DNA of 64,000 nt from Cellulophaga sp. BC115SP (GCF_009905545.1 NZ_JAAALB010000005.1:62001-126000); one strand, 5' to 3'; positions 52,637-62,222 are shown, counted from the first letter of the stretch. Numbers and translations: made by a program. The notes: generated from the sequence alone by a model not told the origin.

Positions 52637-53917
52637 ATGAAAAAAATCTGGACGCTACTAGTTGGTCTTTTATTACATGGAGCTGTTTTCGCTCAAACAT
52701 CCGATTCATTAATTGTAATCAAAGCAGGACGTATGTTTGATAGTGAGAAAGGTACTTTTCTCGAAAATCAAACGATCATAGTTAAAGGGAATATCATTCA
52801 GTCGGTAGGGACAAATCTTAAATATCCTGCTCAAGCTAAGATAATTGATTTATCCAAAGCCACAGTATTACCAGGATTTATCGATTGTCATACACATATT
52901 ACCTCGCAGCCAGATAATTATATGGAGGATTTGTTTCGCAAATCGCCAATTGATTATGCGGTTGAAGCACACATTTTTGCGAGAAAGACCTTAGAGGCAG
53001 GTTTTACTACTTGTCGTGATGTGGGCGCACCAGAATTGATAGATGTAGCTTTAAAACGTTCTATTAATGCTGGGCATATTGCTGGTCCACGCTTATTTGT
53101 TTCAGGGCCTATTATTGGCGCAACTGGTGGACATGCAGATATAAGTGGATTTTCTCCATATCTTTCATTTAAAGCCATTTCAGGTGTTGCCGATGGTATC
53201 GATGAGATTCGCAAACAAGTACGCTATAATATCAAATATGGGGCTGATTTAATCAAATTTACCGCTACAGCTGGTGTATTGTCAGAAGAGGAGTCGGTTG
53301 GAGCACCACAATATTCACAAGAAGAAATGAATGCATTAGTTGCGGAGGCAGCTATGTGGGATAAAAAAGTGGCTGCGCATGCGCATGGAACCACAGGAAT
53401 CAAAATGGCCATTAAGGCAGGAGTAGCATCCATTGAACATGGAAGTTTCTTGGATGAGGAGGCAATTGAGTTGATGAAACAAAAAGGGACTTATTTGGTC
53501 GCTGACATTTATAACGATGATTATATTCTCTCAGAATTTGCCAAATTAGGTTATCCTGAAAAACTCATTGAAAAAGAAAGAACGGTTGGAAAAACTCAAA
53601 GAGAAAGTTTTCAGAAAGCCGCCAAAGCTGGTGTGAAGATCGCCTATGGAACCGACGCTGGAGTGTATCCACATGGTAATAATGGAAAACAGTTCTTTTA
53701 CATGGTAAAATTTGGGTTGTCGCCAGCTCAAGCTATTCAAGCTGCCACAATTAACGCAGCAGACTTGATAGGAGTGAAGGCCAAACTTGGCTCGATTGCT
53801 CAAGGAAAATGGGCAGATATTGTTGCTGTTGAAGGAAATCCAGAACAAGATATTACAGTTTTAGAAAAGAAAATAAAGTTTGTGATGAAAGAAGGAAAAG
53901 TATATCTACAAAAGTAG
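52637..53917 (+). CDS. Exported amidohydrolase (imidazolonepropionase/prolidase-like), paralogue
   Basis: A 426-residue hydrolase with a signal peptide (about residues 1-20, ending AVFAQ). Metal-site motifs are DCHTHITSQP, LIKFTATAGV, KVAAHAHGTTG, IEHGSFLDEEA and YGTDAGVYPHG. It resembles the enzyme at 41143 along its whole length. The substrate is unknown, with Xaa-Pro dipeptides or cyclic amides likely for the family. Monocistronic with its own promoter and terminator. Confidence 0.88.
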   Translation: MKKIWTLLVGLLLHGAVFAQTSDSLIVIKAGRMFDSEKGTFLENQTIIVKGNIIQSVGTNLKYPAQAKIIDLSKATVLPGFIDCHTHITSQPDNYMEDLFRKSPIDYAVEAHIFARKTLEAGFTTCRDVGAPELIDVALKRSINAGHIAGPRLFVSGPIIGATGGHADISGFSPYLSFKAISGVADGIDEIRKQVRYNIKYGADLIKFTATAGVLSEEESVGAPQYSQEEMNALVAEAAMWDKKVAAHAHGTTGIKMAIKAGVASIEHGSFLDEEAIELMKQKGTYLVADIYNDDYILSEFAKLGYPEKLIEKERTVGKTQRESFQKAAKAGVKIAYGTDAGVYPHGNNGKQFFYMVKFGLSPAQAIQAATINAADLIGVKAKLGSIAQGKWADIVAVEGNPEQDITVLEKKIKFVMKEGKVYLQK

Positions 53918-53964
53918 TTGAGATAAAGTGTTGTAATTTGTTTTAAATTAACTAATTATAAATT

Positions 53965-54013
53965 AAATGTGTCATTCTGAGATAAAATTTATCAAAAGAA
54001 TGACACATTTTTG
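53965..54013 (+). terminator. Long hairpin terminator after the second amidohydrolase
   Basis: AAATGTGTCATTCT (53965-53978) pairs with AGAATGACACATTT (53997-54010), followed by TTT. GATAAA/TTTATC pairs within the loop. Confidence 0.88.
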
Positions 54014-54116
54014 ATTATAAGAGGGTACTTGTTGTCTTTAATTGGAAAATGGTGTAAAATTTCATATTTTACATAAGAATAATTCTATCTTTAATCCCCA
54101 ATTAACTATAACAATC

Positions 54117-55757
54117 ATGAAACAACTGCAAACCGCAGATTATTTAGTATTTTTTGTCTATTTTATTGTAGTAATTAGCTACGGCATTTGGGTTTTCAAA
54201 AAAAAGCAAGGCACTTCTTCCAAAACCAAAGATTTTTTTCTTGCTGAAGGCTCCCTAACTTGGTGGGCGATAGGCGCTTCACTAATTGCATCGAACATCT
54301 CCGCAGAACATTTTATTGGTATGTCTGGTTCTGGTTTCGCCATTGGACTAGCTATTTCTTCGTATGAATGGATGTCAGCTGCAACTTTAATTTTGGTGGC
54401 AATATTTTTTATTCCAGTTTATCTGAAAAATAAGATTTATACCATGCCCCAATTTCTTTCCACAAGGTATAATGACACTGTTGCTACGATAATGGCTGTT
54501 TTTTGGCTGTTACTTTATGTTTTTGTCAATTTAACATCAATCTTGTACTTAGGGGCATTGGCTGTCGAAACCATCTCTGGGATTCCTTTTTACTATTGTA
54601 TGTTTGGGCTTGCTGTATTTGCCGTTTTTATCACCTTAGGAGGTATGAAGGTAATTGGTTATACCGATGTAATTCAGGTAGTTGTGTTAGTGCTTGGCGG
54701 TTTGGCCACCACTTACTTAGCGTTGAATATGGTTTCTGAAAAATTCAATGGCAACGGAGTAGTTGATGCTTTGGGTATTTTGCAAAAACAAGCAGATAGT
54801 CATTTTCACATGATTTTCTCAAAAGGTGACCCACATTATTATGAATTGCCAGGGTTATCTATCTTGATAGGTGGTATGTGGATTAATAACTTCAACTATT
54901 GGGGCTGTAATCAGTATATTATTCAACGTACGCTGGGTGCAGACCTTAATACAGCTCGTGGAGGTATTATTTTTGCGGCATTTATGAAGCTGTTAATGCC
55001 ACTGATAGTTGTTATTCCTGGAATTGCGGCGTATGTTTTGTTCCAAAATGGTGAATTTCAGCAAGAAATGCTCGATGTGAGCGGACAAGTGAAACCAGAT
55101 CATGCATATCCGACTTTGATGAATCTCTTGCCTGCTGGTATGAAAGGGTTAGCTTTTGCAGCCTTAACTGCGGCTATTGTGGCTTCTTTAGCAGGAAAAT
55201 GTAACAGTATCGCTACTATTTTCAGTTTAGACATCTATAAAAAATTCTATAACAAGGATGCATCTGAGGATAGAACTGTGAAAGTAGGACGTTTGGCAGT
55301 TTTAGTGTCATTTATTATTGCGCTATGTATCACTCCTCAGTTACGTAGATTGGAGCAAGCTTATCAATTTATTCAAGAATATTCAAACTACATCACACCT
55401 GGGGCTTTTGCACTGTTTTTCTTGGGGTTATTCTGGAAAAGAACTACATCAAAAGCAGCAATTGTGGCAGCATTTTTAGCATTACCATTATCGGTTGCTT
55501 TTAAATCAATTCCAGCTTTGGCAGAGATGTTCTTGGGAATGACTGTTGAGCCAATGCCATTTTTGGATAGAACATTATGGGTATTTCTACTCTTAGTGGC
55601 ATTGATGATTTTGGTGACATTGACCGACCCTGCTAGTAAAGATAACCCACAAGGTCTCGAAATTGAGTCTAAAATGTTTAGAGTTAGTCAGTCATTTGTA
55701 GTCTCATCAATTCTTATTTCAGGAATTTTAGTAGCGCTATATACTGCCTTTTGGTAG
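54117..55757 (+). CDS. Sodium/solute symporter (SSS family, SGLT-like)
   Basis: A 546-residue inner-membrane Na+-coupled symporter with about 14 TM segments. Family features are LAEGSLTWWAIGASLIASNISAEHFIGMSG (Na2-site region, residues 40-70), GGMKVIGYTDVIQVVVLVLGG and AALTAAIVASLAGKCNSIATIFSLDIYKKF. The sequence is closest in pattern to sugar transporters of the SGLT branch, but the substrate is not certain. The ATG at 54117 (MKQLQTADYL) is preferred to an upstream frame start at 54042. Single gene with strong terminators on both sides. Confidence 0.92.
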   Translation: MKQLQTADYLVFFVYFIVVISYGIWVFKKKQGTSSKTKDFFLAEGSLTWWAIGASLIASNISAEHFIGMSGSGFAIGLAISSYEWMSAATLILVAIFFIPVYLKNKIYTMPQFLSTRYNDTVATIMAVFWLLLYVFVNLTSILYLGALAVETISGIPFYYCMFGLAVFAVFITLGGMKVIGYTDVIQVVVLVLGGLATTYLALNMVSEKFNGNGVVDALGILQKQADSHFHMIFSKGDPHYYELPGLSILIGGMWINNFNYWGCNQYIIQRTLGADLNTARGGIIFAAFMKLLMPLIVVIPGIAAYVLFQNGEFQQEMLDVSGQVKPDHAYPTLMNLLPAGMKGLAFAALTAAIVASLAGKCNSIATIFSLDIYKKFYNKDASEDRTVKVGRLAVLVSFIIALCITPQLRRLEQAYQFIQEYSNYITPGAFALFFLGLFWKRTTSKAAIVAAFLALPLSVAFKSIPALAEMFLGMTVEPMPFLDRTLWVFLLLVALMILVTLTDPASKDNPQGLEIESKMFRVSQSFVVSSILISGILVALYTAFW

Positions 55758-55800
55758 TAAATAATGGTTGTGAGCAAAGAAAAAGTAGCAGTTTATGCTG

Positions 55801-55860
55801 AAAAATGGTTCAAAAAGGTTCAGAATTTAATATTCTGAACCTTTTTGAACCATTTTTTTA
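55801..55860 (+). terminator. Very long terminator hairpin after the symporter gene
   Basis: Perfect 26-bp arms at 55801-55826 and 55832-55857 around a 5-nt loop, followed by T's. The motif GGTTCA occurs twice within each arm. Confidence 0.92.
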
Positions 55861-56106
55861 GTATTTGAGTGATTCCAATTTGTAAATTTGTTCAACATCA
55901 AAAAGGAAATTTACCGCTGAAAGAAACTGTTTTGAAATGTGAGTTTTGGTAAAAATATTGATTTTCGTTTTGATGTATATTTTTAATAAGTAAAAATACT
56001 TAAGTCTTCCAAGTTGAAAATATGAAAGGCTTCAAGTTAAAGATAAATATAAAGTAAGGATGTAAAGTTTAAAGTTTGAAGATCATGTTATCTTCAAACT
56101 TTTTTG
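55861..56106 (+). ncRNA. Candidate small RNA ending at an orphan terminator
   Basis: An intrinsic terminator (AAAGTTTGAAGAT at 56071-56083, ATCTTCAAACTTT at 56090-56102, then T's) lies in a gene-free gap, 200 bp after the symporter's own terminator. An exact -7 box TAAATTTG is at 55883-55890. A transcript of roughly 210 nt is possible. The -33 spacing is poor and no known RNA family is recognised. Confidence 0.3.
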
Positions 56107-56291
56107 TTTTATTCACTTTTGTCAAGAAATCACAGAATCGTCCTAATAATTTTGAACATCCATAAATATTTTTAACTTTTGTGGTATCTTTAAATTACAA
56201 AGCATCCCTTAGGGTCTACAATAGCAATTCATTCTACCTGAAAATAGTTATTGTATAGCTCGAACCTTACTTTTAAACCATTTCAACTCTC
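56107..56291. other. Upstream region of the AraC-type regulator gene
   Basis: 185 bp without a gene. A near-match -7 box TATCTTTA lies near 56184. No operator-like symmetry was seen. Confidence 0.4.
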
Positions 56292-57479
56292 ATGGGTCAT
56301 CTGTTCGAAACGTTTGTTTTTGGATTAGGATTATTTTCATTTTTGATTGGATGCCTTTTAGGATATTGGGTAATAACGAAGTTTACACACCAAGGAAAAA
56401 ATATACTAGGGGCAATTTTCTTCATTTGGTCAGTCAATGGGCTAGCCAATACCATTCTTTATGGTCCTTTATCTAACGAATTTCAGGCAGCTATTTTTAG
56501 AGTAGCCATGCCAATCTATTTTATTTTGCCATCATTAACCTATCTATATGTACGACAAATCAACGATCCTACCCTAAAATTAAAGCGTCAAGACTTAGCA
56601 CATGGAATCCCTGTTGTGCTTATTTTCCTAGAATTGGTACCCTATTATATACTACCTTTTGAACAAAAAGTGGATATTTTGAAATCAATCAAAGAAAATC
56701 CTGCCAATTTATTTGTAGGGCATGAAGGGTTACTAGGTAATGATGTTCGTGATTTTCTGTTAGGGGTGTTATTTATGGGGTATGGACTGCTTATATGGCG
56801 TATAATTGCACAAAGATTTAAGCAGAACCCGAATACTCCTTTGGGGCATTTTAAATGGAGTATCTTTGTTGCAGTTATGGTGACAGCTTTATTTATACTT
56901 AAAATAGCTTATTTTGGCGTTATTATAAATAATCTGGGGGTATCAGCTTTCAAAGGCATCTTTACGCAAGTGATCATTATACACAGTGTGTTTTTTTACA
57001 CCCTTTGTGGTTTTATCTGGATTAATCGACGTGAAATTGGAAAAATGTGGTCAGTTTATGAAGAAGTATTTGATTATTCTGTCAATGAAAGTGAACCTCA
57101 CGTGTTAGAAACAGTTGAAATTGAGCCTGAAGTTATCAATAACTTTGAGACCTATATTAATCTTCATAAGCCATATTTAAGGGCCAAATATTCATTGAAT
57201 GATGTTGCCTACGAGACTAATTTACCCGCCTATCAAATTTCGAATATGATGCGAGTACATTATGGAATGAATTTTAGTGACTATATTAATTCACTTAGAA
57301 TAGAAGAGGTAAAACGTCGATTGAGCGATGATGAATATCAAAACTATAGTATCGAAGGAATTTCGAAAGACTGTGGTTTTAATGCAAAAAGTACATTTTT
57401 TACCGTATTTAAAAAGCATACAGGATTAACGCCTTCCGAATTTCAAAAAAATATAAAAATGGCTATTGCTAACCAGTAA
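56292..57479 (+). CDS. AraC-family regulator with N-terminal seven-TM sensor
   Basis: A 395-residue membrane-bound transcription factor. Residues about 1-240 hold seven hydrophobic helices. A linker follows, and an AraC/HTH_18 domain fills residues about 290-385 (SLNDVAYETNLPAYQISNMM, then IEGISKDCGFNAKSTFFTVFKKHTGLTPSEFQ). This 7TM-AraC architecture is typical of Bacteroidota and probably senses a small molecule at or in the membrane. Its targets are not shown; the DUF2891 gene follows behind a terminator. Confidence 0.9.
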   Translation: MGHLFETFVFGLGLFSFLIGCLLGYWVITKFTHQGKNILGAIFFIWSVNGLANTILYGPLSNEFQAAIFRVAMPIYFILPSLTYLYVRQINDPTLKLKRQDLAHGIPVVLIFLELVPYYILPFEQKVDILKSIKENPANLFVGHEGLLGNDVRDFLLGVLFMGYGLLIWRIIAQRFKQNPNTPLGHFKWSIFVAVMVTALFILKIAYFGVIINNLGVSAFKGIFTQVIIIHSVFFYTLCGFIWINRREIGKMWSVYEEVFDYSVNESEPHVLETVEIEPEVINNFETYINLHKPYLRAKYSLNDVAYETNLPAYQISNMMRVHYGMNFSDYINSLRIEEVKRRLSDDEYQNYSIEGISKDCGFNAKSTFFTVFKKHTGLTPSEFQKNIKMAIANQ

Positions 57480-57499
57480 ACAGAATTTGAAAATTTGAT

Positions 57500-57546
57500 A
57501 TAAAGGTCAGGACGTTGTAATGCTGCAATGTCCTGACCTTTATTTG
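57500..57546 (+). terminator. Terminator of the AraC-type regulator gene
   Basis: ATAAAGGTCAGGAC (57500-57513) pairs with GTCCTGACCTTTAT (57530-57543), with a T-rich tail. Confidence 0.85.
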
Positions 57547-57682
57547 TATTAAATTGCTAATGAAAATATGCTTTTGTACTATACTGGCTTTCGGATAATT
57601 ACAGCCCAAAGCAAGATAAATGCCAATGTATTCTTCTACATTTTTGTAAAAAACACTTCTAGCATTTCTAAAACTTTTTATA

Positions 57683-58792
57683 ATGAACACTAAAAAAATA
57701 TTACTTGGCTTGTTACTTGCAGGCAGCTTGTCTGGTTTCGCACAGCAAAATCCTTATATCAATTTATCAAAGGATGGTAAAAAGGTAGAACTAACACAAG
57801 CAGGAGTGTCTTTCTTGGCGCAGTTGCCGCTACATTGTATCGAAACCGAATTTCCGAATAAACCTAATCACACTATTGAAACTTCAGAAGAAGTAGTTTT
57901 GAGTCCCAAGCAATTGCATCCATCGTTTTATGGCTGTTTGGACTGGCATTCGTCTGTACATGGGCATTGGATGTTGGTGAAAATTCTGAAATCGTATCCC
58001 AATCTACCTGAAACTGCCCAAATTATAAAAGTACTAGAGCATAGTTTTCTTCCTGAAAATTTACAAACTGAAGCAGATTATTTTACCAAATATAAACTTG
58101 CAAAGGGATTTGAAAGAACCTACGGCTGGGCTTGGTTACTAAAACTCGATGAGGAATTATTGGCTTGGGATAGTCCTTTAGCGAAGAAGTGGCACAAAAA
58201 TTTACAGCCATTGACTCAGATTATCGTACAACGTTGGAAAGACTATTTACCAAAGCAGACCTATCCCAATCGTACAGGTGTGCATCCAAACACTGCTTTT
58301 GGGATGGTATTTGCCTTGGATTGGGCACGAGCTACGAAAAATACAGAGTTTGAAAGTTTGCTGGTACAGCGTAGTAAGGATTACTATTTAAAAAATAAGG
58401 CAGTTGCTGCCATTCTCGAACCAGATGGAACGGATTTTCTATCTCCTAGTTTAGAAATTGCAGATTTGATGCGCAGAGTATTACCCAATAAAGAATTTAG
58501 TACTTGGTTTAACCAATTTTATACTCCTGAAGGTTTGAAAAATGTGTTACAATTACCTGTTGTAAGTGACCGCTCAGATTATTCAATTGTACATTTGGAT
58601 GGTTTGTCTTTGAGTAAGGCGTGGTGTTTACAAGGTATTGCCAAACAGTTACCTGCCTCTGATCCTCGCAAAAAACAATTTCAAGAAACTGCTGTTATGT
58701 TCTTACAAAAGACACTACCTAACATTGCTAACGGTAATTATGGAGGTGATCACTGGTTAGGTTCCTTTGCCATGTATGCTTTGAATCAGTAA
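57683..58792 (+). CDS. Secreted DUF2891 protein
   Basis: A 369-residue exported protein with a signal peptide (about residues 1-20, ending GFAQQ). The DUF2891 hallmark HPSFYGCLDWHSSVHGHWMLVK lies at residues about 75-96, and later NRTGVHPNTAFGMVFALDWA, EPDGTDFLSPSLEIADLMRRV and GGDHWLGSFAMYAL follow. The fold is probably an alpha/alpha barrel; no reaction is established. It stands between two terminator/hairpin structures. Confidence 0.88.
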   Translation: MNTKKILLGLLLAGSLSGFAQQNPYINLSKDGKKVELTQAGVSFLAQLPLHCIETEFPNKPNHTIETSEEVVLSPKQLHPSFYGCLDWHSSVHGHWMLVKILKSYPNLPETAQIIKVLEHSFLPENLQTEADYFTKYKLAKGFERTYGWAWLLKLDEELLAWDSPLAKKWHKNLQPLTQIIVQRWKDYLPKQTYPNRTGVHPNTAFGMVFALDWARATKNTEFESLLVQRSKDYYLKNKAVAAILEPDGTDFLSPSLEIADLMRRVLPNKEFSTWFNQFYTPEGLKNVLQLPVVSDRSDYSIVHLDGLSLSKAWCLQGIAKQLPASDPRKKQFQETAVMFLQKTLPNIANGNYGGDHWLGSFAMYALNQ

Positions 58793-58856
58793 GATTTAGA
58801 GATTTTATATAGAAATTCTAATATGTTAATGTAGGTAAATTTTACAGATTGCTGTC

Positions 58857-58909
58857 TTTATTGAATTAGGCAGAAAATTTTTTTGACAACTTTTGTCTAA
58901 TTCAATAAA
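58857..58909 (+). other. Long hairpin in the cupredoxin gene leader
   Basis: TTTATTGAATTAG (58857-58869) pairs perfectly with CTAATTCAATAAA (58897-58909) and pairing can continue six bases inward. It ends 36 bp before the cupredoxin ATG. No T run follows, so it is a leader structure, operator or weak terminator. Confidence 0.6.
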
Positions 58910-58945
58910 CGACTTTACCCGTTTTTCTCAAAAACAAAGTATTCA

Positions 58946-60061
58946 ATGACTCTCAAATTGAAACAAGTATTTTACCGCTTGAAACACGTGCTTTCAGGAA
59001 TGATACTTTTGGCTAGCATTCCATTAGCGACTGAAGCCCAAGTATTGTCAGATACCACTATAACGATAAAAGTACTCGGCGGTTTGCAATTCGATACCCC
59101 ACGGTTGATACTGAAGCCAAACACGCGTGTTACGCTTATTTTGGACAATCATGATGATATGGCACATAATTTTGTATTGACCAAACCAAGCTCTCGATTA
59201 AAAGTGGTCGAAGAAGCCGCCAAGCTAGCAGAACGTGGTGCCAAAATGAATTATGTTCCAACTTCTCCATTGGTGATAGCCAGTACAAAAATTGTAGAAC
59301 CTGGCAACATGGAAACTATTTCGTTTGTGCTTGATAAAGCTGGTCAATATCCTTATGTATGTACTTACCCGGGACATGGCTATGTGATGTTTGGTGTTAT
59401 TTATGTGGGACAATCCTATATTCCGCCTTTCGAAAAGGATACCAATATTCCTGAATCTCAGCGCTCAGGCACAGGCAATGAGCATGCCCACCATGGTCAT
59501 GGAATGCCTAGCTCACCCCATCCATATCCCATCGAGTTCCCAATGCTCTATCGTACGTTTATGCCAGAGGCTAGTCCAGCAGCAATTGCAGTGGCGCTAA
59601 CTCCAACGGAGTCCTATTGTTGGGATGCGGGCAAGTGTTACCTGCGTTACATCTGGACAGGAGGATTTGTAGATAATGCCGAACAATGGAAAGGTAATGG
59701 AAGTAAGCTTACAAAAGTGGAAGGTGAAATTTATTGGCGTGAAAAGCAATTTCCTTTTACGATTGGTACAAAAAAGTCATTGCCGAAGGTAGATTTCAAA
59801 GGGTACAAACTCAAAAAGCGCTTACCCACCTTTGAATACACCTTGGATGGTATAAAGGTAGCTGAAACGCTTGTATGGAATGAGAGTGCTCAGACAATCA
59901 CAAGGGTATTTGTGTTGGGAGAAAGAACACAAACCTTGTATTTTAATCTTCCTGAACAAAAGTCAGTAAGTTATACAGTAAAAAAAGGTCAACTTAAAAA
60001 TGGGGTTATTGCTATTCCAAAGACAGTTAAAACCTTTAGTATTATCATCAAACGAAACTAA
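58946..60061 (+). CDS. Periplasmic cupredoxin (azurin/plastocyanin-like) protein
   Basis: A 371-residue exported protein with a signal peptide (about residues 1-32, ending TEAQ). Residues about 38-155 form a type 1 copper domain with ligands His74 (MAHNF), Cys139 (YVCTYPGHG), His144 and Met148. A His-rich stretch EHAHHGHG (179-186) follows and the C-terminal 180 residues are an additional uncharacterised domain. It should carry single electrons. The beta-propeller gene starts one base after its stop, a sign of translational coupling and of a redox partnership. Confidence 0.88.
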   Translation: MTLKLKQVFYRLKHVLSGMILLASIPLATEAQVLSDTTITIKVLGGLQFDTPRLILKPNTRVTLILDNHDDMAHNFVLTKPSSRLKVVEEAAKLAERGAKMNYVPTSPLVIASTKIVEPGNMETISFVLDKAGQYPYVCTYPGHGYVMFGVIYVGQSYIPPFEKDTNIPESQRSGTGNEHAHHGHGMPSSPHPYPIEFPMLYRTFMPEASPAAIAVALTPTESYCWDAGKCYLRYIWTGGFVDNAEQWKGNGSKLTKVEGEIYWREKQFPFTIGTKKSLPKVDFKGYKLKKRLPTFEYTLDGIKVAETLVWNESAQTITRVFVLGERTQTLYFNLPEQKSVSYTVKKGQLKNGVIAIPKTVKTFSIIIKRN

Positions 60062-60062
60062 A

Positions 60063-61589
60063 ATGCCCTATTTCATGAAAAGGAAAGAGTTGAAGCAAAA
60101 GCTATGGAAGTATGCTGCGGTTGGTCTGTTGATGAGCTTCGGAAATATTTCTGGCATTGCACAAAACACATCAATGCCCAAAGATTCTGCGGCGATGTAT
60201 TATGAAGTTGAAGATATTCCTCTGCCTGATGGATTGATTGCCGAAACGGGTTCTATTGGCTTTTTGCCAGATGGTCGTTTTGTGGCGGGCTTCCACAGAG
60301 GAGAAATTATGATTTATAATCCGAAGACTCGTACTTGGAAACGCTTCGCAGAGGGACTTCACGACCCTTTGGGTTTGATGGTGGTGAGTAATAACGAAAT
60401 TCTGGTTATGCAAAGACCTGAGTTAACCAGAATTAAAGATACTGATGGAGATGGCGAGGCAGATTTATACCAGAAAGTAACCGATGATTTTGGCTTGTCA
60501 GGTAATTACCATGAGTTTGCTTTTGGTCCTGTCAAGGATAAACAAGGGAACCTATATATTGCTCTCAATCTTGCTTCGAATGGCGCAGGCATTCGTCCTG
60601 AAATTCGAGGTACTTATGATTCATTGTCAAGACCAGGTCGTATGTATGCCTGTGTGGATTATCGTGGGTGGATTATGCGACTAGATAAGCAGGGCAAGTT
60701 ACATCCTTATGCGGTAGGTTTCCGTTCGCCAAACGGACTTGGATTTGATGCGCAAGGTAGATTGTTAGTATCCGATAATCAAGGCGATTGGTTGGGCACT
60801 AGTAAGCTATTTCATGTAGAAGAAGGCAAGTTTTATGGGCATCCTGCTGGGCTCATTTGGAAGAAGGATTTCCCAAGAGTTGTACCTATTTCGCTTCCTG
60901 TAGTACAATTGGATAGTATGCGAACTAAAGAAATAGTACAATTTCCACATGGTTATTTTGCTAATTCACCCACACAACCTGTATTGGACAATACCAATGG
61001 AAAGTTTGGTCAATTTGGAGGTCAAATGTTGATTGGAGATATGGATCATAAATATATGATTCGCCTTTTGCTTGAAGAAGTGAATGGTAAAATGCAAGGA
61101 GCCTGTATTCCTTTGAACGTAGGAGCCAAGATGCGTATTGGTAATAATCGTTTAGCATTTGCCCCAGACGGTGCTTTGTGGGTTGGTCAAAACGACCATG
61201 GTTGGGTAGGAGCTAGGGGTATTCAAAGGATTAAATGGAAGGGAGAAAAACACTTAGACCTTATGGCAATGAACCTGACAAAGGATGGTTTTGATTTGAC
61301 CTTCTCGATGCCACTCGATGCCGAAAGTGCACAAAATGTAGCCAATTTTAAGTTTAAACGCTTTTATTATGAATACCACCAAGCCTATGGTTCCAAGCAA
61401 TTTGATGTGAAAGAGATAGGAGTAAAAAGTATTTCTCTGTCGGATGATAAAACCAAGGTACATGTGGTATTAGACGATATGAAAGCAGGATATGTCTACG
61501 AAATGCGTCTAGGAGAAATAATTAATGCTAATAAGTCTAAAAGAGTATTGAATAATTTGGTTTGTTACTCACTGAACCAACTTAAATAA
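60063..61589 (+). CDS. Secreted beta-propeller dehydrogenase-like protein (sorbosone/DUF7133-like)
   Basis: A 508-residue exported protein from the ATG at 60063; the ATG at 60075 is also possible. It has a signal segment ending GISGIAQ. Propeller-type repeats include DGRFVAGFHRGEI, DPLGLMVVSNNEILVMQRPELTRIKDTDGDGEADLYQ (a calcium-loop-like DTDGDGEAD), VGFRSPNGLGFDAQGRLLVSDNQG and RLAFAPDGALWVGQND. It resembles quinoprotein glucose/sorbosone dehydrogenase-type propellers, but I cannot confirm PQQ binding. It is translationally coupled to the cupredoxin, which could accept its electrons. Confidence 0.78.
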   Translation: MPYFMKRKELKQKLWKYAAVGLLMSFGNISGIAQNTSMPKDSAAMYYEVEDIPLPDGLIAETGSIGFLPDGRFVAGFHRGEIMIYNPKTRTWKRFAEGLHDPLGLMVVSNNEILVMQRPELTRIKDTDGDGEADLYQKVTDDFGLSGNYHEFAFGPVKDKQGNLYIALNLASNGAGIRPEIRGTYDSLSRPGRMYACVDYRGWIMRLDKQGKLHPYAVGFRSPNGLGFDAQGRLLVSDNQGDWLGTSKLFHVEEGKFYGHPAGLIWKKDFPRVVPISLPVVQLDSMRTKEIVQFPHGYFANSPTQPVLDNTNGKFGQFGGQMLIGDMDHKYMIRLLLEEVNGKMQGACIPLNVGAKMRIGNNRLAFAPDGALWVGQNDHGWVGARGIQRIKWKGEKHLDLMAMNLTKDGFDLTFSMPLDAESAQNVANFKFKRFYYEYHQAYGSKQFDVKEIGVKSISLSDDKTKVHVVLDDMKAGYVYEMRLGEIINANKSKRVLNNLVCYSLNQLK

Positions 61590-61700
61590 AAAAAGCAGTA
61601 TTATTTACGATTAAAAACAATGGTTTTATCCTTTTAAAAAAGTTTAAATTGTTGCACTTCAAGCTTTTAAGGTTTGGTAAATAAAGCTAGAATCGAAACG

Positions 61701-61768
61701 TGAAGCTCGTGAAACTGACTATGAAATTTGCACACCAAATTTAGTCAGCTTTGCGAGCTTCATTTTTA
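61701..61768 (+). terminator. Three-step hairpin terminator after the propeller gene
   Basis: TGAAGCTCG (61701-61709) pairs with CGAGCTTCA (61754-61762), CTGACT (61715-61720) with AGTCAG (61743-61748), and AAATTTG (61724-61730) with CAAATTT (61736-61742). A T run follows. It is 110 bp after the stop. Confidence 0.82.
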
Positions 61769-62222
61769 TTTATTTTAAAGAATAAAAAATGCGTTTATTG
61801 CCGAATTTCTGCTGTCTACATTTTTTTATTCTTTTGCCCATCTCCAAAGTAAAGAAAGTGGCTAAAGTGGCAACGCTATTTTTAAACTGAATTTTGAAAG
61901 CGATAAAGCAGATGAATTGTATTTAGTTTTCAAATTTGGTACTGAATATATTTTTTGGTTGAAATTCGGATTGAAAGGTCTATTTTTTTTAATCACAATG
62001 ACCGTAATTAAATCTGCTGAGAGATACTTTTTCAGCCCATACTGATTAAGATTATACGTTGATATTTTACGTTGAATTTTATCGATTACCTATTCATACG
62101 ACCAGCTAATACTTTTAGTAAAGCGCTAAAAGCATATTTTACCCCATTTTTACGAAGTTTCATCCCATTAGTCGCATTGCTTAGATGAGATTATATAAGT
62201 TTGAAGAAAAAACGGCTAAACC
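61769..62222. other. Gene-free leader of the LytS gene
   Basis: 450 bp with no convincing gene (one 33-codon frame was rejected). CTTTTAG-N7-CTAAAAG (62112-62132) is an inverted repeat about 90 bp before the kinase ATG and could be a LytTR-type or other operator. No exact -7 box was seen. Confidence 0.45.

Noticed and set aside
61787-61888. 33-codon frame starting at an ATG in the gap before lytS
   Set aside because: No start-site support, low-complexity composition and no recognisable family.
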